Shown one piece after another: positions 41,948-50,717 of a stretch of DNA of 64,000 bases. Numbering within the stretch: position 1 is the stretch's first letter; each line of letters starts with the position of its first letter. The translations under genes were made by a program, and so were the position numbers. Source of the DNA: Candidatus Rokuibacteriota bacterium (GTDB taxonomy: Bacteria > Methylomirabilota > Methylomirabilia > Rokubacteriales > CSP1-6); contig QHRU01000059.1 of assembly GCA_003220225.1 (NCBI GenBank), positions 53,054 to 117,053 of the forward strand, read 5' to 3'. Under the pieces are notes generated by a model. The model was not told the DNA's origin. It saw nothing but the letters and a program-made list of their open reading frames with translations, and made no database searches.

Positions 41948-43113
41948 GGGTCCCCTCCTGACTTCCAGAGTCGCCTGGTGGCGAGATCGGCGCCCTCGCG
42001 GAGGGCGCGCAGCTTCGTCCACACCACGCTCTCCTCGACGAGCTGCGAGCCCGCGAAGGTGCCGAAGCCACAGTCCACGCCGGCGAGCACGCGCGTGCGG
42101 TCGCCGATCGCCTCGGCGACGGCGACGATGCGATCGGCGACGACCTCCGGATGCTCGACGACGTTCGTCGTGGAGTCGACGACGCCGGGCACGAACAGCA
42201 TGCCGGCGGGCAGCGGGTGGCGGCGGAACGCCTTCAGCTCGTGCTGGTGGCGCGGGCTCGCGAGCGGCAGCGAGAGCGCGCCGACCTTTGCGCGATAGAC
42301 GATCGGCAGCAGCGGCTCCAGCGGCACGTCGTGCGTGTGCGGCCCGTCGTAGTTGCCCCAGCACAGGTGCAGGCGAACGCGATCGGCGGGCAGCCCCGCG
42401 ATCGCCTCGTTGATGGCGTCGACGTGCAGGGCGACGGCCCTCAAGAAGCCGTCGAGCGGCTCGTCCTGGAAGAAGCGCGCGCGCTCCATGGCCAGGTCCG
42501 GGCAGTCGAGCTGCAGCACGAAGCCGCGCGTCACGATCAGCTCGTATTCCTTGCGCATCTCGCGCGCGAGCGCCTTCACATAGCGCTCGTGGGAGCCGTA
42601 GTAGGCGTCCAGCATGATGGTGGCGATCACACCGGGCGAGGCGGCCGTCATGAACGCCTCGGCGAACTTGTCGGCGCCCGGGGCGCGCCTGAACAGCTCG
42701 CACTCGGCCGTGGCCTCGCCGAGGTCGGTGTAGGCGACCTCGGCGACCGCCTGCGGCGCGTCATTGATGCGCGCAGCGCCGGCGCGCTGGCGCGACAGCC
42801 GCGAGGCGTAGTCCGGATGCTCGGCGATGTCCCGCGCCATCCGCCGCGTGCTCGCGCCGCCGAAGCCCCGCATCCGCCGCGCCGGATAGGTGGAGAAGCC
42901 GACGCGCGGCTGCTCGCCATCGTTGCCGACGTCGATGCCGGCCTCGAGCTGGCGGGCGACCACGTGGCGCACGGCCGCCTCCGCCTCGCGCGCGAGCGCC
43001 GCCGCGTCGACCGCCTCCCCGCGGTCCAGGCGCACCAACAGATCGCGCAGCGCGGGCGAACGCGGCAGGCTGCCGGTGTGGGTGGTCAGGATTCGGGACT
43101 CGCTTCGCTTCAT
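41935..43113 (-). CDS. MetE-like cobalamin-independent methyltransferase
   Basis: 392 residues. It begins SRILTTHTGSLPRSPALRD, typical of the C-terminal-domain-only MetE relatives. Probable zinc ligands lie in VRLHLCWGNYDGPH and in AGVDCGFGTFAG. Such proteins include epoxyalkane:thiol transferases and methyltransferases of unknown substrate. First gene of a unit with the CMD protein and serine hydrolase. It differs clearly from the relative at 25026. Confidence 0.88.
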   Translation of the reverse strand: MKRSESRILTTHTGSLPRSPALRDLLVRLDRGEAVDAAALAREAEAAVRHVVARQLEAGIDVGNDGEQPRVGFSTYPARRMRGFGGASTRRMARDIAEHPDYASRLSRQRAGAARINDAPQAVAEVAYTDLGEATAECELFRRAPGADKFAEAFMTAASPGVIATIMLDAYYGSHERYVKALAREMRKEYELIVTRGFVLQLDCPDLAMERARFFQDEPLDGFLRAVALHVDAINEAIAGLPADRVRLHLCWGNYDGPHTHDVPLEPLLPIVYRAKVGALSLPLASPRHQHELKAFRRHPLPAGMLFVPGVVDSTTNVVEHPEVVADRIVAVAEAIGDRTRVLAGVDCGFGTFAGSQLVEESVVWTKLRALREGADLATRRLWKSGGDPWQG

Positions 43114-43149
43114 CGGGGCCTCCGGCGAAAGCGCGGTTTAGGCTACACC

Positions 43150-44112
43150 ATGCGCCGGGTGGCTGCGCGGATGCATCTCTGGGGCGGGCTGGTGACGGGC
43201 CCGCTCCTGCTCGTCCTCGGCCTGAGCGGCAGCGCGCTCGTGTTCGGACCCGAGCTCGAGCAGGCCCTCGACGGCCCGCCGGTGATCGCGACCACGGCAA
43301 CGTCCGCGCCGTCGCTCGACGCGGTGGTCGCCGCCGCCGTCGTCGGTCAGCCGGGCGCCGAGCCTCGCGCGCTCCGACTCCCCGCGCGGCCCGATCAGCC
43401 CTATCGCGTCGAGCTCACGGTCGGCGGGCGGCGCCTCGACGTCGCGATCGACCCGTCCACGCTGCGCGTCGTCGATACCCGCGCCCCCGAGCGCTCGCTC
43501 CTCGTGGCCGTGCGCTCGCTCCACGCCGCGTTCCACGCGGGCCGCGCGGGCGCGCTGCTGGTCGGGCTGCTCGGTGTGTGGCTCGTCGTCGAGGGCGTGA
43601 CGGGCCTCTGGCTCTACGGGCCCTGGTCCGGCCCACGGGCCATCCGGCGCGCTCGCGGCCCGAGCCGCGCGCTCCATCGGATCGTCGGCGGAGGCTCGCT
43701 CGTCGTCGGCGTGGTCGTCGGGCTCACGGGGACCATGCTCGCGCTCGCGTCGGCGTCTCTGCTCGTCTCACCCTCGCTCGCCACGGGAGGTCTGACGCGG
43801 CTCGACTTCGTCGCCGAGCGTGTCCCGGCGCATGGGCGCATCACCGCGCTCGTGGCGGGGCCTGGGCATCGCGTTCGCGTCGACGCACGCAAGCCGGACG
43901 GAGGCGTCGGCTCGGTCGTCGTGGACGGCGACAGCGGAGCGATCGTCGCCACGGGGGTCGCGTCGACGCGCGACGCGTGGGACGTCGTGCGACGGCTGCA
44001 CGCCGGCGACTTCGCCGGCTGGGCCTCGCGGCTGGTCTACGCCGGCGTCGGCCTCGCGCTGCCGATGCTGTCGATCACCGGGTTCCTGATCTCGACGCGC
44101 CGCCGCGCGTGA
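43150..44112 (+). CDS. PepSY-associated membrane protein
   Basis: 320 residues. The first segment (HLWGGLVTGPLLLVLGLSGSAL) begins with the W-G-containing pattern of PepSY-TM proteins. SLHAAFHAGRAG, LVGLLGVWLVVEGVTGLWLY, SRALHRIVGGGSLVVG, a second periplasmic region and RRLHAGDFAGWASRLVYAG with a last helix follow. The recurrent L-H histidines suit haem- or redox-linked membrane roles; relatives act in iron uptake or flavin-linked electron flow. TAGGCT five bases before the ATG may be a -10. Confidence 0.8.
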   Translation: MRRVAARMHLWGGLVTGPLLLVLGLSGSALVFGPELEQALDGPPVIATTATSAPSLDAVVAAAVVGQPGAEPRALRLPARPDQPYRVELTVGGRRLDVAIDPSTLRVVDTRAPERSLLVAVRSLHAAFHAGRAGALLVGLLGVWLVVEGVTGLWLYGPWSGPRAIRRARGPSRALHRIVGGGSLVVGVVVGLTGTMLALASASLLVSPSLATGGLTRLDFVAERVPAHGRITALVAGPGHRVRVDARKPDGGVGSVVVDGDSGAIVATGVASTRDAWDVVRRLHAGDFAGWASRLVYAGVGLALPMLSITGFLISTRRRA

Positions 44113-44145
44113 GCCGTTTCAAGGCCGCGTCTGGTGGCCTCGCGA

Positions 44146-45495
44146 TCACTCGCCGTAGAGCCTCTCCCACCACCGCCGGCCGTTGTTCTCGCCGCCGGGG
44201 ATGACGCCGGCCTTGCGCCGGATCTCCTCGATGGGCCAGCCGGTGAGCGACGCCAGGGCGCCGGCTTCCTGCTCGGCACGGGCGCGGAGCGCTTCGCGAT
44301 AACGCTGGGCCGCCGCGCACCTGGCCTCGCCCTTCCACGGGTGCCGCAGCACGTAGCGTCCCTGGAAGTTGGCGCGGTCGGCCGTCTCCTGGAAGACGAG
44401 GTCCTCGGGGAAGTGCGACGCGTCGTAGCGGACGTGAAGGCGCGTCATGAACACGTCCACCGGACCTCCGGCCGTCCGGCGTCCCATGCGTACCCCGGCG
44501 CCGCCCTCGTCCAGCCAGAACACGCCGAGCTTGCGCAGCTCCTCGACCGAGAGCGGCTGCGCGGCGCACGGGTCGCACCAGGCCATGTCCCACGCGTACT
44601 CGAGGAACACCGCGCGCATGTCCTCGCGCTCGACCTGCTGGCTGAACATCGCGCGGTAGAACTGCGGGAACTCCTCCTTCACGTACACCGGCAGCTCCAT
44701 GCCGGTGGGCAGCCGCACCGTGCGGTAGTTCGTCGTCTCCACGCGGCCCTTGCGGGTCAGCGCGTAGACGAACAGCTCCTGGGCGCCGTCGGCGTTCAGG
44801 GTGCCGAGGCGGATCGGGAGCATGAACTTCGGCGACTCGAAGGCCATCTGGAGCGGGCGCAGGTACGTGAACCCGAGCCGGGACTGCTCCTTGAGATTCA
44901 CGCGCGCCACGAAGAACTTCATCCCCTGCTTGAGATAGCTGCCGAGGATCGGGGAGGCGCCGGCGGGCAGGCGATAGCCGTTGTCGCGCAGCCACGTCTC
45001 CAGCCCGCCACTCTCGCGGGCGGAGAGGATGAGGATGTCGTACTCGCCCACGGTGTAGCGCGCCTCGATGGTGACGCCCAGGCTGTTGGCGCGGTCGACC
45101 GCCATGTCGCGGCGCGCGGTGGCCATTCCCATGGGCGCCTGCAGGGCGGCGGGATACCTCGGCGAGCACGGATCGTCGTCGAAGTACTCGACGAGGCGCG
45201 GCGCCGAGTAGGCGTCGAGGTGCTCGACGAGCGCGCGGTCGCTCACGCGGACCTGGCCCTTCTCGAGGACGGTCGGCACGGGCACCACGATGGCGAACTC
45301 CTTGAGGTCGCCCTTGAAGTCGTTGGCCATGGTGAGGACGGTCTTGTCGTCGTGGCGGACCAGCACGACCTGCGAGGCCTGGTTGAACAGCTTCGCGTCG
45401 GCCCTGGCGACGTAGAAGCCGCAGAAGGCCAGCACCGTGGGCGCGGCGAGCGCGACGACGAGCAGGGCGGCGACGAGCGCGGTGACGTGTTTCAT
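44146..45495 (-). CDS. DUF2330-domain exported protein
   Basis: 449 residues with signal peptide (LVAALLVVALAAPTVLAF) and the family's conserved CGFYVARADAKLFN start of the mature protein, then QVVLVRHDDKTVLTMANDF and VVPVPTVLEKGQV. A WCDPCAAQPLSVEEL segment near residue 325 holds two cysteines. Function unknown. The gene is translationally coupled (ATGA) to the RnfD-like gene, so the two products probably act together at the membrane. Confidence 0.85.
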   Translation of the reverse strand: MKHVTALVAALLVVALAAPTVLAFCGFYVARADAKLFNQASQVVLVRHDDKTVLTMANDFKGDLKEFAIVVPVPTVLEKGQVRVSDRALVEHLDAYSAPRLVEYFDDDPCSPRYPAALQAPMGMATARRDMAVDRANSLGVTIEARYTVGEYDILILSARESGGLETWLRDNGYRLPAGASPILGSYLKQGMKFFVARVNLKEQSRLGFTYLRPLQMAFESPKFMLPIRLGTLNADGAQELFVYALTRKGRVETTNYRTVRLPTGMELPVYVKEEFPQFYRAMFSQQVEREDMRAVFLEYAWDMAWCDPCAAQPLSVEELRKLGVFWLDEGGAGVRMGRRTAGGPVDVFMTRLHVRYDASHFPEDLVFQETADRANFQGRYVLRHPWKGEARCAAAQRYREALRARAEQEAGALASLTGWPIEEIRRKAGVIPGGENNGRRWWERLYGE

Positions 45496-46352
45496 GGCGA
45501 GCTCCTCCATTGGTAGCGTCGGCCTGGCAGCAGCCAGTCGATCAGCGGGACGATCAGCGAGCACACGGCGAGCGACCACAGCAGGCCGTTGGTCCTGAAC
45601 AGCGTGAACTGGACGGCGTAGGCCGCCAGCGCCACGAGCGCGGCGAAGAGCAGGCGGCCCGCGCGCGAGTCCGGGGTGGTCCTGGGATCCGAGATCATGA
45701 AGAAGGCGAACAGCACGAGCGCGCCGTTCTCCAGCCGGTGCAGCGGGATGGCGAGCGGCTCGCCGAGCCACAGTGAGCGCGCTACGAGCAGGCTCGCCCA
45801 GCTCGCCAGGAACGCCAGCGTGACGTCGGCGCGCGCGGCGCGATTCACCACGAGGCCGCCGGCGGAGGCGAGCAGGAACGCGAAGACGAGTCCGCTGCCC
45901 CACTGCCCGGGCGACACCCAGACGCTTCCCGTCGCGAGCATCATGGCGACGAGGGCGAAGTTGGTGGGGTTGAAGACATGCTTGTCGCGCACGCGCAGCG
46001 TGAACTTGCTCGCAATCGCCACCGCCGCCGTGAGCATGGCCAGGCCGAGCGAGCCGGTGCGCAGCAGCAGACAGAGCGAGAGCGCCGAGATCAGCGCGCT
46101 GCGCGGATCGAACCGGCCCCGGCCGGTCAGGCGCGTGCAGACGAGCTGGGTGACGAGCGCCGTCACGATGATCGCCACCGCCGTCCGCGTCTGGACCTCG
46201 AGGTCCAGCCAGAACACGCCGTAGCCGAGCAGGCCAGACAGCGTGGCGATCTGATAGAGCCGCGGGTCCCAGCGGAGCGCCGGCAGCACGGGAGCCGCGG
46301 CGCCGGCGACGGGGGGGTGGACCGCGGTCTCGACCGGGGTCAGGGTCTGCAT
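45492..46352 (-). CDS. RnfD/NqrB-like membrane protein
   Basis: 286 residues with about eight to ten hydrophobic segments. DPRSALISALSLCLLLRTGS and RDKHVFNPTNFALVAMML are the best matches to the RnfD/NqrB family. The covalent-flavin motif [ST]GA[ST] is not seen, and no other rnf or nqr genes are nearby, so it is not part of a complete Rnf pump. Coupled to the DUF2330 gene. A role in quinone- or flavin-linked electron transfer is inferred from the family only. Confidence 0.78.
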   Translation of the reverse strand: MQTLTPVETAVHPPVAGAAAPVLPALRWDPRLYQIATLSGLLGYGVFWLDLEVQTRTAVAIIVTALVTQLVCTRLTGRGRFDPRSALISALSLCLLLRTGSLGLAMLTAAVAIASKFTLRVRDKHVFNPTNFALVAMMLATGSVWVSPGQWGSGLVFAFLLASAGGLVVNRAARADVTLAFLASWASLLVARSLWLGEPLAIPLHRLENGALVLFAFFMISDPRTTPDSRAGRLLFAALVALAAYAVQFTLFRTNGLLWSLAVCSLIVPLIDWLLPGRRYQWRSSP

Positions 46353-46438
46353 GCCCGCTTAGACAGGGCACCTCCCCGGAAGTTCCCGCGCTCAGGGGCG
46401 CGCGACGAGGAGAGGCGAGTCCGGCGGCAGGTCCGAGC

Positions 46439-46491
46439 TCATGATCGAGTTGACTCCGAGATCATGATCCAATAGCATTGGAGTCATGATG
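46439..46491. promoter_or_regulatory. Toxin-antitoxin promoter with three spaced operator boxes
   Basis: TCATGAT occurs at 46439-46445, 46462-46468 and 46484-46490, spaced 23 and 22 bp, about two helix turns. TTGACT (46450-46455), a 17-bp spacer and TAGCAT (46473-46478) form a good sigma-70 promoter lying between the boxes. GACTCC (46452) and GGAGTC (46480) form an inverted repeat. The last box overlaps the start codon. Autorepression by the antitoxin is the natural reading. Confidence 0.7.
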
Positions 46492-46770
46492 CGGCCGCTG
46501 CAGGTTTACCTCGACGAGCGTGACCTCAAGAGCCTCGAGGCATGGGCCCGGGAACGCGGATGGACCAAGTCTCAAGCCATCCGCGCCGCCGTCCGAGCGC
46601 TCGCGCGCCGGCCGGCCGAGGACCCGCTGCTCGAGCTCAGCGGCGACGTCGACGGGTTGCCCGCCGATTTGAGCGAGAACTTCGACCGCTATCTCAACGA
46701 AACGTTCGTTGCCGAGTCGCGGGCACCGTATCGCGCGCGCCGCCGGCCCCGCACGGCTGTTCGTCGATAG
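46486..46770 (+). CDS. Ribbon-helix-helix antitoxin (VapB/CopG type)
   Basis: 94 residues. The DNA-binding strand-helix-helix is PLQVYLDERDLKSLEAWARE, then RGWTKSQAIRAAVRALA. The C-terminal part (SENFDRYLNETF) should wrap and block the toxin. ATG 46486 or 46489 are both possible; the -10 ends seven bases before the first, suggesting a leaderless message, while GGAG at 46480 could also serve. Its end overlaps the toxin gene by 62 bp. Confidence 0.85.
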   Translation: MMRPLQVYLDERDLKSLEAWARERGWTKSQAIRAAVRALARRPAEDPLLELSGDVDGLPADLSENFDRYLNETFVAESRAPYRARRRPRTAVRR

Positions 46771-47164
46771 CGGCGCCTGGATCGCGCTGCGTAGCCGGCG
46801 CGACCAGCACCACGCCGAGGCCGATCGGCTCTTCCGTGAGGCGATCTCGCGCCGGATCGCGCTGCTCACCACGAATCTGGTCCTCGCCGAGACCCACCGG
46901 CTCATGCTCCACCGTGCCGGCGTTCAGCCGGCGCTCCGCACGCTGGAGAGCTTCGATGCCAGCACGAGCCTGACGGTTCACTTCGCGACCGCCGACGATC
47001 ACGCGGGGGCGCGCCGGTGGCTGGAACGCTTGGCGCCGCGTCCGATCACGTACACGGATGCCGTCAGCTTTGCGGTCATGGAAGCGACCCGGTGCGGCCA
47101 CGTCATCGGCTTTGACCACGACTTCGCGGCCGCCGGGTACGCGCTCTGGGAGGGATCCGGCTAG
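46709..47164 (+). CDS. PIN-domain toxin (VapC type)
   Basis: 151 residues if the TTG at 46709 is used. PIN acidic residues are present: LFVDSGAWIAL, LVLAETHRLM, TYTDAVSFAVME and GFDHDF, giving the usual four-acid Mg2+ site of an RNase. The overlap with the antitoxin gene ensures coupling. The real start may be slightly later, but LFVDSGAW must be included. The targets of such toxins are usually tRNA or rRNA; not known here. Confidence 0.88.
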   Translation: MPSRGHRIARAAGPARLFVDSGAWIALRSRRDQHHAEADRLFREAISRRIALLTTNLVLAETHRLMLHRAGVQPALRTLESFDASTSLTVHFATADDHAGARRWLERLAPRPITYTDAVSFAVMEATRCGHVIGFDHDFAAAGYALWEGSG

Positions 47165-47172
47165 ACCTCGCC

Positions 47173-48060
47173 TCACCCCGCGGGCGGCGGCGCCACCACG
47201 TCCTCGTAGCGGTGGCGCCTGGTGATCAGCTTCGCGTGCAGGAAGACGTCGAGGGTCGCCTCGAAGGCCGGCCGCGTGATCTCGACGTGCGGCGTCCAGC
47301 AGCCGAGCTTCTGGTAGGCGCCGATGGTCGAGGCGAGCACCGCGCGGTCGATCTCGGGGAAGAACGACGCCTCGGCCTCGGCGACCTTCGCCGCCGGCGT
47401 GGCGAGCAGCCAGGCGCGCGCCTTGCGGTAGGCGCGCATGAACCGCCGGGCGGTGTCGGTCCTCAGCCACTCGCGCGTGGCCGCCAGGCTCGAGAACGCG
47501 CACGGCCCGATCGCCTCGCCGACCGACGCCACCACGTGGCCCACGCCGTCGTGCTCGAGCTGCTGCGGCGCCGGGCCCTGCTGGTGGACGTACTCGCCGT
47601 CGCCCTTGCGGAACGCCTGGTCCATCTGGCCGCCCGGCACGTCGACGGCGACGATCGCCGAGTAATCCAGCCCGCGCTTGTGACACGCGTACTTGAACAT
47701 CGCCAGCGGCTGGCCGCCGTGATCCACCAGCACGCGCTTGCCGCGGAGCCTGTCCCACGTGAACGTGGGATCTGCCGCGCGCCCCGTGAGGAAGAAGCCG
47801 TCCTTCTCGTTGATCTGGGCGAAGTGCACGGCGGGTGGGACCTGGCCTTTTTCGAGCGGGCCGAAGCCCTGCGACGGCGCCGACTGGCAGACGTGCACGG
47901 CGCCGGCGACGACACCCTCGATGGCCGACTTGCCGGGCGGCGCCATGGAGGGCTTCGCCACGAGGCCGTCGTCCCGCAGGAAGCCGCCGGCGATCGTCGC
48001 GATCAGCGGCGAGTAGAACGCCGAGAAGCGCGTGAACTGGATGCTGATCTCGTCGCGCAC
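47173..48060 (-). CDS. NMT1/THI5-like substrate-binding-fold protein without signal peptide
   Basis: 295 residues: ISIQFTRFSAFYSPLIATIAGGFL, VAGAVHVCQSAPSQGFG and LRGKRVLVDHGGQP match the periplasmic binding fold of the NMT1/THI5 group. There is no signal peptide: the GTG start (backed by GAGGAGG) is followed at once by the first strand. No ABC permease is adjacent. It may bind a small aromatic or pyrimidine-like ligand in the cytoplasm or act as an enzyme of this fold. Confidence 0.75.
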   Translation of the reverse strand: MRDEISIQFTRFSAFYSPLIATIAGGFLRDDGLVAKPSMAPPGKSAIEGVVAGAVHVCQSAPSQGFGPLEKGQVPPAVHFAQINEKDGFFLTGRAADPTFTWDRLRGKRVLVDHGGQPLAMFKYACHKRGLDYSAIVAVDVPGGQMDQAFRKGDGEYVHQQGPAPQQLEHDGVGHVVASVGEAIGPCAFSSLAATREWLRTDTARRFMRAYRKARAWLLATPAAKVAEAEASFFPEIDRAVLASTIGAYQKLGCWTPHVEITRPAFEATLDVFLHAKLITRRHRYEDVVAPPPAG

Positions 48061-48082
48061 AGCATGTCCTCCTCACCGACGG

Positions 48083-49033
48083 TCACGCGACGGCCGGCAG
48101 GACCTCCTTCGTGAAGCGCTCGAGTTGTGCCTGCTGGTCGTCGCCGACGAAGCGGACGCAGAGATCGGTCACGCCGGCGCCCGCGTAGCGTTGCAGCGCG
48201 CCGATCACCGCATCCGCCGGGCCGAGCCCCATCAGCCCGCGCTGGTGGACGCCCCCGCCGTAGTAGGTCGCCAGGAACTCGCGCGTGGTGCGCTCGGCGC
48301 GTGCGACGTCGTCGTCCAGGCGCACCGTCGTGTAGACGCAGAGCGGAAACGCGGGCAGGGTGCGGCCGTGCCGGCCGAGGGCCTCCTCGGCCAGCTCGCG
48401 GAGGCGCCGGCACTCGTCGGCCTCGACGTACGTCGTGATGATGCCGTCGCCCAGCCGCGCGAACCGCTCGAACTGCGCGGGCAGGAACTCGCCGCGGTTG
48501 CCGGCGGTGATGAGGACGGGCGGCCCCGCCGCGTTCCACGGCAGCGGGCCGATCGTGTGCTCGACCAGCTCGACGCCGTGGCCGCGGTGCGTGACCGGCT
48601 CCCCGCGCCAGAGCATCCGCCAGATGTCGACGTGCTCTTCCAGCCGCTGCACACGTCGCTTGTGCTCCATGCCGCACGCCGCCCACTCCCGTTCGGCGGA
48701 CGGCAGGCTCCAGCCCACACCAAGCCCGAGAACGACGCGTCCGCGCGACAGCGCGTCCACGTTCGCGATCTGGTGCGCGAGCACCACCGGCTGCCGGAGG
48801 GCGGGGAGGAGCACCGCGGTGCCGAGCCGCACGCGCGACGTCATCGCGGCCAGGTACGCGAGCGTGGTGAGCGGCTCGAGCCGCGGCTTGGCGACGACGC
48901 TATCACCGACCCAGGCCGCGTCGTACCCCGCCTCGTCGGCGTGGCGCGCCATCGCCCAGCACTCCTCGACGGGTGGCCGCCGGGCCGACTGCATGACGGC
49001 GCCACGCGTGGGCACGAGGATACCGACGCGCAT
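48083..49033 (-). CDS. LLM-class flavin-dependent oxidoreductase
   Basis: 316 residues: MRVGILVPTRGAVMQ, DAAWVGDSVVAKPRLEPL, LGTAVLLPALRQPVVLAHQ, VVLGLGVGWSLPSAERE and ARLGDGIITTYV. It belongs to the group with long insertion loops, closer to the protein at 59293 than to those at 26122 and 31399. Its ATG overlaps the ThDP enzyme's stop (TGATG), so the two are coupled. Confidence 0.9.
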   Translation of the reverse strand: MRVGILVPTRGAVMQSARRPPVEECWAMARHADEAGYDAAWVGDSVVAKPRLEPLTTLAYLAAMTSRVRLGTAVLLPALRQPVVLAHQIANVDALSRGRVVLGLGVGWSLPSAEREWAACGMEHKRRVQRLEEHVDIWRMLWRGEPVTHRGHGVELVEHTIGPLPWNAAGPPVLITAGNRGEFLPAQFERFARLGDGIITTYVEADECRRLRELAEEALGRHGRTLPAFPLCVYTTVRLDDDVARAERTTREFLATYYGGGVHQRGLMGLGPADAVIGALQRYAGAGVTDLCVRFVGDDQQAQLERFTKEVLPAVA

Positions 49034-50685
49034 CAGGCCGATCGCACCCAGCCGCCGTGCACCGGGTGGTGCGAGCACAGGAACTCCACGAACGCCGGCC
49101 GGCCCTTCGCGTTCTCGTCGAGCGCGCGCTTGAGCGCGGGGACGATCTCCGACGGCTTGTCCACGTCTTCGCTGTGGAAGCCGACGGCCCTGGCCATCGA
49201 GGCCATGCACGCCTTCGCGTGGTCGGAGACTTTCCACGTGTAGGGATCGTGCCCGGCGCCCCAGAAGCCGGGGCCGTAGCCGGAATAGCCCCCGTTGTTG
49301 ATGTGCAGCGTCGTGATCCCGATGCCGTACCGTGCGACCGCCTCGAAGTTGCCCATCATGTAGCAGACGCCCGCGTCGCCGGTGACGTGGACGCACTGGC
49401 GGTTGGGATAGGCGAGCTTGGCCGCGACGGCGCCGGCCAGGCTGAAGCCGAGCGTGGAGACGTTGCCCCAGCCGAGGAAGCCGCGCGGGATCTGCGCCTC
49501 GTAGACCGTGCTCGTCTGATCGCGGGTGTTGCCGGAGTCCGCGGTGACGAACGAATGCTTCGGATCGAGCACCTTCATGAGGTCGCCGAGCACGCGGTAG
49601 GGATTGATCGGCGTCTCGCTGGACTCGAGCCACGGCGTGAACTTCGCGCGGAACTCCTGTCTGGCCGCGCGGATCTCGTCGACGAGCGCCGTGTTCTTCT
49701 TCGGCGCGCCGCGCCTGGACAGCTCTTCGGAGAGCGCCTGCAGCGTCAGCTTCGCGTCGCCGACCACCGCGTGACGCGTCTCGTACGAGCGGTTGAGATC
49801 GAGCGTGTCGATCGTGCACTGCACGATCGTCTTCTTGTCCGCGTCGGGGATGGCGTGGCTGAAACGGTTGGGGAAGAGGCTGGCGCCGATCGAGAACAGC
49901 AGGTCGCACTTCCGCAAGAAGCGCTCGGCCAGCGAGCCGCGCACGCCCACGGACAGCGGGTGGTTCTCCGGGAACGCGCTCTTGCCCTTGAGCGTCGTCA
50001 GCACGGGCACCTGGGCCAGCTCGGCGAAGCGCAGCAGCTCGGCGGTGGCGTCAGCGTACAGCACGCCCTCCCCGACGAAGAGGAGCGGGTCTTTCGCGGC
50101 CGCCAGCGCCTTGATCGCGCTCGTCACGTCGTCGGGATCGGGGGCGGAGCGCCAGCCCTTCACCGTCGCGTACGGGTGCTCGGCCTCGTCGTACTCGCCG
50201 AGGTCGCGCGGGATCAGCAGCAGCACGGGGCCGGGGCGCCCGGAGCGCAGGTGCGTGAACGCGCGGCGCAGGTAGTCCGGCACCAGCTCGGCGCGGCCGA
50301 TCTCGCCTACCCACTTGGTGACGGATTTGAACGCCTCGCCGATGTCGTAGTGCGTGTGCCGCGTGGCGGACGGCCCGACGCCCTCGGCGATGACGAGCAG
50401 CGGCGAGGAGTCCTCCCACGCCTGGGCCACGGCGCCGTACGCCATCTGGATGCCGGCGGCGTTGAGCCCGGCCATGACCGTGCAGGCGCCGATCTGCTTG
50501 CCGCTGGTCACGCGCGAGAAGGCGTCGGCCACCGCGACGGCGAAACGCTCCTCGCCCATCATGAGAATGGGCACGCCCTCTTCTCCGAGCGCGTTGTTCA
50601 CCGGGCTCGTGGGATAGCAGCTGACCCAGGGAATGCCCTCCGCCTTGAGGATCCGCGCGAAGCCGTTGACCGCTTTCACTTTCAC
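49033..50685 (-). CDS. Thiamine diphosphate-requiring enzyme
   Basis: 550 residues. It opens KVKAVNGFARILKAEGIPWV, has the catalytic-side glutamate in MMGEERFAVAVADAFSR, and the ThDP motif GDAGVCYMMGNFEAV ending in HINN. The typical R-HTHYDI segment (TRHTHYDIGEAF) is shared with acetolactate-synthase-like decarboxylases of unknown substrate. The GTG start is set by AGGAGGTGC. It is followed by the coupled LLM gene; a decarboxylation plus flavin oxidation pathway is possible. Confidence 0.9.
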   Translation of the reverse strand: MKVKAVNGFARILKAEGIPWVSCYPTSPVNNALGEEGVPILMMGEERFAVAVADAFSRVTSGKQIGACTVMAGLNAAGIQMAYGAVAQAWEDSSPLLVIAEGVGPSATRHTHYDIGEAFKSVTKWVGEIGRAELVPDYLRRAFTHLRSGRPGPVLLLIPRDLGEYDEAEHPYATVKGWRSAPDPDDVTSAIKALAAAKDPLLFVGEGVLYADATAELLRFAELAQVPVLTTLKGKSAFPENHPLSVGVRGSLAERFLRKCDLLFSIGASLFPNRFSHAIPDADKKTIVQCTIDTLDLNRSYETRHAVVGDAKLTLQALSEELSRRGAPKKNTALVDEIRAARQEFRAKFTPWLESSETPINPYRVLGDLMKVLDPKHSFVTADSGNTRDQTSTVYEAQIPRGFLGWGNVSTLGFSLAGAVAAKLAYPNRQCVHVTGDAGVCYMMGNFEAVARYGIGITTLHINNGGYSGYGPGFWGAGHDPYTWKVSDHAKACMASMARAVGFHSEDVDKPSEIVPALKRALDENAKGRPAFVEFLCSHHPVHGGWVRSA

Positions 50686-50717
50686 CGCGCACCTCCTGTG
50701 CGAGTCACCACGCTCCC

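Noticed and set aside
42151..43149. Long 5' extension of the PepSY membrane protein
   Set aside because: It is the antisense of the MetE-like gene; the first membrane helix and a separate ATG at 43150 mark the true start.
45492..46352. Full Rnf or Na+-NQR complex
   Set aside because: Only one RnfD-like subunit is present and the flavin attachment motif is not seen; no other subunit genes occur within the window.
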